This document shows positions 61,021-64,000 of a DNA stretch of 64,000 bases, in pieces. The notes under the pieces were generated by a model. It saw nothing but the letters and a program-made list of their open reading frames with translations. It did not search any database and was not told where the DNA came from. Position 1 is the stretch's first letter. Every line of letters begins with the position of its first letter. The translations under genes were made by a program, and so were the position numbers. The DNA is taken from contig JAWKLD010000001.1 of NCBI GenBank assembly GCA_041392855.1, forward strand, positions 253,501 to 317,500. Reading direction: 5' to 3'. Source of the stretch: Flavipsychrobacter sp. (GTDB lineage Bacteria; Bacteroidota; Bacteroidia; Chitinophagales; Chitinophagaceae).

Positions 61021-61206
61021 ATGGCTAAGTATAAAGTAACACAAATCAAAAGCGGTATTGATCGTCCTGAGCGTCAAAAGCGTACACTTGTAGCATTAGG
61101 TCTTCGTAAGCTTAACGCTAGTGTAGAAGTAGATGGCGATAGCGCACACGTAATGGGAATGGTTAAAAAAGTTAGCCATTTAGTGAAGGTTGAAGAAGTA
61201 AAATAA
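61021..61206 (+). CDS. rpmD: 50S ribosomal protein L30
   Basis: L30 is a small large-subunit protein found in many but not all bacteria. Using the ATG at 61021 it has 61 residues (MAKYKVTQIKSGIDRPERQKRTLVALGLRKLNASVEVDGDSAHVMGMVKKVSHLVKVEEV), the normal length. An upstream in-frame TTG at 61003 adds only MNISSV and is unlikely to be used. Confidence 0.96.
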   Translation: MAKYKVTQIKSGIDRPERQKRTLVALGLRKLNASVEVDGDSAHVMGMVKKVSHLVKVEEVK

Positions 61207-61218
61207 TTTTTTAAACAT

Positions 61219-61245
61219 TTGCGAGCGGCTTTACATTCCGCGCAA
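61219..61245 (+). other. hairpin in the rpmD-rplO gap
   Basis: TTGC-ga-GCGG (61219-61228) pairs with CCGC-GCAA (61238-61245) around a 9-base loop, giving eight pairs with a two-base bulge. It is the only GC-rich element in this gap. Confidence 0.4.
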
Positions 61246-61262
61246 GTCCAAAAAAGTAAAAT

Positions 61263-61709
61263 ATGCAATTACACAATTTAAAACCAGCAAAAGGCGCTAC
61301 ACACAGAACTAAAAGAGTAGGTCGTGGTGAAGGTAGTGGTCTAGGTGTTACAGCTGGTAAAGGTAACAAAGGTCAACAATCTCGTGCAGGTTACAAGAGC
61401 AAAATAGGTTTCGAAGGTGGTCAAATGCCTTTGCAACGTCGCTCTCCAAAGCGTGGCTTTAAGAACAGAAACCGTATTGAGTATAAAGTATTCAACCTTA
61501 ATCAAGTAGATGAGCTAGTAGCTAAGTATGGTATTGTGGAGTTTTCTTTAGAAAATTTGTATATCAACGGTCTTATTGCTCAAACGGATCTAGTGAAAAT
61601 ATTGAGTAACGGAGAGATCAAATCTAAGGTTACTTTTAAAGTAAATGCTGTAAGTGCTAATGCCAAAAAAGCTATCGAAGCAGCTGGTGGTACAATAGAG
61701 TTAGTATAA
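61263..61709 (+). CDS. rplO: 50S ribosomal protein L15
   Basis: L15 joins late in large-subunit assembly. The 148-residue protein starts MQLHNLKPAKGATHRTKRVGRGEGSGLGVTAGKGNKGQQSRAGYKSKIGFEGGQMPLQRRSPKRGF and ends KAIEAAGGTIELV, typical of L15. It is the last ribosomal protein gene in the window, followed by a terminator-like hairpin before secY. Confidence 0.98.
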   Translation: MQLHNLKPAKGATHRTKRVGRGEGSGLGVTAGKGNKGQQSRAGYKSKIGFEGGQMPLQRRSPKRGFKNRNRIEYKVFNLNQVDELVAKYGIVEFSLENLYINGLIAQTDLVKILSNGEIKSKVTFKVNAVSANAKKAIEAAGGTIELV

Positions 61710-61724
61710 CAAGCAAAAAATCTT

Positions 61725-61754
61725 AAAAGACGCATTTGGAGAAATGCGTCTTTT
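61725..61754 (+). terminator. perfect intrinsic terminator between rplO and secY
   Basis: A 13-bp perfect stem (AAAAGACGCATTT/AAATGCGTCTTTT) with loop GGAG, followed by ATCGTTTATT. It lies inside the operon, so it probably attenuates transcription into secY and map, unless secY has its own promoter. Confidence 0.8.
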
Positions 61755-61795
61755 ATCGTTTATTCGCAATTCATTTTTGATTAACATTAGTCCCT

Positions 61796-63145
61796 GTGAA
61801 GAAACTAATTACAACGCTTAAGAACATTTGGAGCATAGAAGAGCTACGTAAGCGTATTTTATTTACCCTAATGCTTATACTAGTTTACCGTGTAGGTAGC
61901 TTTATAACATTACCAGGAATAGACCCTAACAAATTATTATTAGAGGGTAGTCAACAAGGTCTTTTGGGACTATTTAACATGTTTGCAGGTGGTTCGTTCA
62001 GTCGTGCCTCCATTTTTGCATTAGGTGTTATGCCGTATATCTCGGCGTCTATCTTTATGCAGTTGGCTGGTATAGTTGTACCACAAATTGCTAAACTACA
62101 AAAAGAAGAAAGCGGTAGAAGAAAATTAAACCAGTGGACACGTTACCTGACTGTTATCGTAACAGCTTTTCAGGCAAGTGCATATGTAACTTACCTACTT
62201 AACCAAAGTGGTGGTGCTATAGTTCAGGAATATCAAGGTGTTCTATTCTGGTTGTCTACAACAGTAGTACTTACAGCAGGTACATTATTCGTAATGTGGT
62301 TGGGTGAGCGTATTACTGATAAAGGTATTGGTAACGGTGTTTCTTTATTAATCATGGTGGGTATCCTTGCCCGTCTTCCAGATTCACTAGTTCAGGAATT
62401 TGCAGCTAAAAACTTAGGTGGTGCAGGTGGTCTTTTGATATTCTTGATAGAGATGGCTTTCTTCATTGCAGTCATAGTAGGTCTTATCATGCTTACACAA
62501 GGTGTACGTAAAATACCTCTAAACTTTGCACGCCGAGTAGTAGGTGGTGGTAACACGGCTCGTGAGATAGCTGGTGGTGCTCGTGATTTTATTCCGTTGA
62601 AAGTGAATGCTGCTGGTGTAATGCCTATCATCTTTGCTCAGGCTATCATGTTCATACCAGCTACATTAGCAGGTTTTGCAGAAGGTAATGAGACTGCTTC
62701 AGGTTTTATAGCTCAGCTAAGAGATAATACCTCTTTATGGTATAATGTAGTATATGCTATACTAGTTATTGCATTTACTTATTTCTATACAGCTCTTACT
62801 GTGAACCCTACAGAGATGGCTGATAACTTAAAGCGTAACAACAGCTTTATACCAGGTGTAAAACCAGGTGAGCCTACAGCAAACTACATTGCTACTGTAA
62901 TGGATCGTATCACACTTCCTGGTTCAATATTCCTTGCGCTAGCAGGTATACTACCGGGTATTGCAGCTCTATTTGGTATTACAAGAGGTTTTGCAGACTT
63001 TTTCGGTGGTACTTCAATGCTGATCGGTGTAGCTGTAATCTTAGATACATTACAACAAATTGAAAGCCACTTGTTAATGCGTCAGTATGATGGTTTGATG
63101 AAAACTGGTCGTATCTCAGGACGTAAGCAAGCAGCTTCTGTATAA
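61796..63145 (+). CDS. secY: preprotein translocase subunit SecY
   Basis: SecY forms the protein-conducting channel of the inner membrane, with SecE and SecG. The 449-residue protein has ten membrane helices, with the family segments RILFTLMLILVYRVGSFITLPGIDPNKL, plug region GLFNMFAGGSFSRASIFALGVMPYISASIFMQL, and loop WLGERITDKGIGNGVSLLIMVGI. It starts with GTG at 61796. secE is not in the window; secG lies in another operon at 23093-23404. Confidence 0.97.
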   Translation: MKKLITTLKNIWSIEELRKRILFTLMLILVYRVGSFITLPGIDPNKLLLEGSQQGLLGLFNMFAGGSFSRASIFALGVMPYISASIFMQLAGIVVPQIAKLQKEESGRRKLNQWTRYLTVIVTAFQASAYVTYLLNQSGGAIVQEYQGVLFWLSTTVVLTAGTLFVMWLGERITDKGIGNGVSLLIMVGILARLPDSLVQEFAAKNLGGAGGLLIFLIEMAFFIAVIVGLIMLTQGVRKIPLNFARRVVGGGNTAREIAGGARDFIPLKVNAAGVMPIIFAQAIMFIPATLAGFAEGNETASGFIAQLRDNTSLWYNVVYAILVIAFTYFYTALTVNPTEMADNLKRNNSFIPGVKPGEPTANYIATVMDRITLPGSIFLALAGILPGIAALFGITRGFADFFGGTSMLIGVAVILDTLQQIESHLLMRQYDGLMKTGRISGRKQAASV

Positions 63146-63177
63146 AAAAAATACTACTTTGATATTTTTAGTTTATA

Positions 63178-63996
63178 ATGATTCACATAAGGACTAAAGA
63201 AGAAATCGAAATAATTAGAAGAAATGCCTTAATGGTAACTGCCACCTTAACTGAGGTGGCAGCTTTTTTGCGCCCAGGTATTACTACTAGATCTATAGAT
63301 GAGATGGCCGAAACCTTTATTCGAGATAATGGAGGTATACCTTCTTTTAAAGGTTATGGACCAGAGTATTCGCCATTCCCGTCGTCTCTATGCATTTCTG
63401 TTAATGAAGCTGTTGTGCATGGTTTCCCAGGCGACTATGTGCTAAAGGATGGTGATCTAATATCCGTTGATTGCGGGTTTTATAAAGATGGCTATCATGG
63501 AGATCATGCTTATACATTTGCGATAGGTGAGGTTAGTGCGGAGGTACTTCAGTTGATGAAAGTAACCAAAGAGGCGTTGAGGCTAGGAATAGTACAAGCA
63601 AGAGAAAACAATAGAGTAGGAGATATTTCTAATGCTATTGAGCGATATACGGCAAAAGAGCACGGCTATGGCGTAGTAAGGGAGCTTGTAGGGCATGGAG
63701 TAGGTAAAGAACTACACGAAGATCCTCAAGTGCCAAACTATGGTAGAAGAGGATTTGGTAAGCGTTTGAAAGCAGGTATGGTGCTAGCGATTGAACCTAT
63801 GATCAATCTTGGTTCAAGAGAGATAAATAGCTTAGATGATGGATGGACCATTATTACTGCAGACGGTAAACCATCGGTTCATTATGAGCATACTACACTT
63901 GTCGGTAAAAAAGAAGGAGAAAATCTCTCTGATTTTGGACCGATAGAAGATGCAGAAAGAGCTAATAGTGAACTAAATACAGGACATTTAGTCTGA
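63178..63996 (+). CDS. map: methionine aminopeptidase, type I
   Basis: Map removes the N-terminal methionine from new proteins. The 272-residue protein shows the metal ligands: Asp in SVDCGFYKDGYHGDHAYTF (two aspartates), His in ELVGHGVGKELHEDPQVPNYG, and glutamates in AIEPMINLGS and HYEHTTLV. It ends just before the window edge (stop TGA 63994-63996). infA and rpmJ, which often follow, would lie beyond the edge. Confidence 0.97.
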   Translation: MIHIRTKEEIEIIRRNALMVTATLTEVAAFLRPGITTRSIDEMAETFIRDNGGIPSFKGYGPEYSPFPSSLCISVNEAVVHGFPGDYVLKDGDLISVDCGFYKDGYHGDHAYTFAIGEVSAEVLQLMKVTKEALRLGIVQARENNRVGDISNAIERYTAKEHGYGVVRELVGHGVGKELHEDPQVPNYGRRGFGKRLKAGMVLAIEPMINLGSREINSLDDGWTIITADGKPSVHYEHTTLVGKKEGENLSDFGPIEDAERANSELNTGHLV

Positions 63997-64000
63997 TCTA

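Overview
The window is a stretch of chromosome from a member of the Bacteroidota, probably of the Chitinophagaceae/Sphingobacteriia side. The evidence is AT-rich DNA, start codons without Shine-Dalgarno sequences, TTG-N19/20-TAnnTTTG promoters, a type IX secretion (T9SS) C-terminal sorting domain, and Bacteroidota-typical families (DUF4294, DUF6427, DUF4175, a CreD cluster, a sigma-54 regulator/LptE/SecG operon). The genus cannot be fixed from the sequence alone. No tRNA, rRNA, insertion sequence, prophage or CRISPR array was seen. No stretch longer than about 300 bases lacks a gene; the longest gap (44124-44373) holds a perfect inverted repeat.

Layout. 1-8220: a truncated DUF4294 gene, a small lipoprotein, a DCC-family thiol oxidoreductase, two Bacteroidota-specific envelope proteins, purQ, a DsbD-like reductase and an FAD-dependent oxidoreductase. 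8232-13170 (minus): dps, DUF1361, an undecaprenol/diacylglycerol kinase, creD, two paralogous small membrane proteins, a winged-helix regulator and another membrane protein. 13234-21883 (minus): sucC, a lipoprotein, a DUF72 protein, a T9SS-exported beta-helix protein, a carbamoyltransferase, pgk and gap. 21933-27753 (minus): mltG, then the envelope operon miaB / sigma-54 regulator / lptE / TPR protein / secG. 27871-29945: a TIR-domain protein with eight nearly identical 126-bp TPR units, broken by a one-base deletion. 29993-34084: a lipoprotein and an inactive/active pair of M16 peptidases. 34183-36453: a HAD phosphatase and an ECF sigma/anti-sigma pair, with a divergent membrane gene controlled by what look like mirror-image ECF promoters. 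36515-51598: mixed housekeeping genes (DinB, GNAT, DMT exporter, MutS2 without Smr, DUF4175, TlpA-like redoxin, RarA, DUF2007-YitT-HD operon, adenylate cyclase with TPRs, methyltransferase). 51695-63996: the S10-spc ribosomal protein operon from rpsJ to rplO, then secY and map.

How the genes fit together. The ribosomal block has its own near-perfect Bacteroidota promoter, so it is separated from the str genes, and a perfect intrinsic terminator lies between rplO and secY. Several intergenic gaps in the block hold GC-rich hairpins. Envelope biogenesis is well represented (LptE, SecG, SecY, MltG, undecaprenol kinase, DsbD, T9SS cargo, CreD).

The best candidates for new biology are: the TIR-coiled coil-TPR gene, a likely NAD-cleaving immune sensor whose repeat array carries a frame-breaking deletion; the symmetric pair of ECF promoters, TGTAAC-N17-CGTCTTAT on both strands, which also resets the sigma-factor start codon; and a palindromic 10-mer, CTATATATAG, found twice at a 20-bp step before an unknown membrane protein and once upstream of the gap promoter.
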